5,838 nt of DNA from NCBI GenBank assembly GCA_026998145.1, contig JALTRC010000060.1:1-5838 (forward strand). The letters run 5' to 3'. This DNA comes from Gammaproteobacteria bacterium (GTDB taxonomy: Bacteria > Pseudomonadota > Gammaproteobacteria > SZUA-229). The position numbers were made by a program, and so were the translations under genes. Under the pieces are notes generated by a model, which saw only the letters and a list, made by a program, of their open reading frames with translations, was not told where the DNA came from and ran no database searches. Positions 5,168 to 5,838 of this stretch are shown piece after piece. How positions within the stretch are numbered: the stretch's first letter is position 1; the number at the start of each line of letters is the position of its first letter.

Positions 5168-5838
5168 TCAGGCCAGCATATCCTTTAATGAATCCAGATG
5201 GGCACGACCACGCTTGCGATTGGTTTCTTCATCCAGCTTATGCTGACCGCCTTCCCATTCCACATCATCCTGTGGCAGTTCCTGTAAAAAGCGGCTGGGT
5301 TCGCAATCCACATCCTCACCATAACGGCGGCGGTGTTTAGCATAGGTAATCACCAGTTCCCGTTTTGCGCGGGTAATGCCCACATAGGCCAGACGCCGTT
5401 CTTCCTCTAAATTATCTTCCATAATACTGGTGCGGTGGGGCAGGCTTTCTTCTTCTATGCCCACCATATACACATAGGGAAACTCCAGCCCCTTGGCCGC
5501 GTGGAAGGTCATAAGATGCACCGCATCCATGGTTTCTTCTTCCTTGTTGCGCTCTAGAATATCCATCAAAGACATATGGGCCACCAGCTCACCCAGATTA
5601 TCTCCCTTGCCGTCTTTTTCCAGTTGCGATAACCAGTCCAGCAATTCATTAACATTTTCCATGCGCCGCTCGGCAATTTTTAAATCGCTGGCCTGATCCT
5701 TTAACCAGTCTTCATAACCAATATCCCGCACCAGCGCACGGGCCACGGCAACCCCGTCGCCCCGCTCCGCGTTATCACTTTGCAGCGCCAGCCAGTGGGT
5801 AAAGTTTTGCAGATTATGATAGGAACGCTCCGATAAAA
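5168..5838 (-). CDS. rep: ATP-dependent DNA helicase Rep, C-terminal part
   Basis: This is the C-terminal 222 residues of a superfamily 1A (UvrD/Rep) 3'-5' DNA helicase. The frame stays open past 5746 (a GTG there is only an internal Val) to the window edge, so the start and motifs I-IV lie beyond it. Visible parts include a 2B-domain stretch with GYEDWL and AERRMENVNELLDWL. The motif V region is VHLMTFHAAKGLEFPYVYMVG (about residues 106-126) and the motif VI region is EEERRLAYVGITRAKREL (about 144-161), whose Arg contacts ATP phosphate. The C-terminus contains PSRFLQELPQDDVEWE and ends in HLDSLKDMLA, very close to what I recall of Escherichia coli Rep. This favours Rep over UvrD or PcrA. Rep helps replication forks pass bound proteins and is a housekeeping gene, which argues for a chromosomal setting. 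No frameshift or internal stop is seen. It converges on the DUF4396 gene, with 26 bp between the stop codons. Confidence 0.93.
   Translation of the reverse strand, partial: LSERSYHNLQNFTHWLALQSDNAERGDGVAVARALVRDIGYEDWLKDQASDLKIAERRMENVNELLDWLSQLEKDGKGDNLGELVAHMSLMDILERNKEEETMDAVHLMTFHAAKGLEFPYVYMVGIEEESLPHRTSIMEDNLEEERRLAYVGITRAKRELVITYAKHRRRYGEDVDCEPSRFLQELPQDDVEWEGGQHKLDEETNRKRGRAHLDSLKDMLA

Noticed and set aside
5744..5746. GTG codon as a possible start of the helicase gene
   Set aside because: The frame remains open to the window edge with Rep-like sequence (LSERSYHNLQNFTHWL), so the gene continues outside and this is an internal Val codon.
1..5838. CRISPR array, tRNA/rRNA, intact transposon, prophage or defence system
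   Set aside because: No regular spaced repeats, tRNA-like cloverleaf, transposase, integrase or known defence domain was seen on either strand.

Overview
The window looks like chromosomal DNA of a gammaproteobacterium with the capacity to oxidise reduced sulfur. The partial helicase at the right edge reads as a typical gammaproteobacterial Rep. The centre carries a flavocytochrome c sulfide dehydrogenase (FCSD) cluster. A genus cannot be named from the sequence. I see no tRNA, rRNA, CRISPR array, complete insertion sequence or phage gene.

Layout from left to right: (1) the 3' part of a hybrid sensor histidine kinase on +, with the ATPase domain followed by a receiver domain; (2) converging on it, a compact three-gene operon on - (transcribed from 3180 down to 837) coding for a Sec-exported monoheme cytochrome c, a Tat-exported FccB-type flavoprotein and a Sec-exported diheme cytochrome c; (3) a 273-bp divergent intergenic region with several small repeats; (4) on +, a 1-Cys/Prx6-type peroxiredoxin with an archaeal-like CxDWWxC tail, followed by a clear intrinsic terminator; (5) a leader of about 200 bp with two hairpins; (6) on +, a polytopic DUF4396-family membrane protein with a His/Met-rich loop; (7) converging on it, the 3' part of rep, which runs off the right edge.

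The FCSD operon is the functional core. FccB would take electrons from sulfide in the periplasm through its covalent FAD and redox disulfide, and pass them to c-type hemes. Two different cytochrome candidates flank the flavoprotein gene, one with one heme and one with two, whereas a characterised FCSD has a single cytochrome subunit. The divergent peroxiredoxin could protect against oxidants or sulfur by-products, but only its position suggests this. The DUF4396 protein looks able to bind metal. No entirely new system is evident. The points most worth following are the two-cytochrome FCSD layout, an A8 tract at the end of the first cytochrome gene where a one-base slip would join it in frame to fccB, the structured intergenic regions, and the metal-ligand-rich loop.
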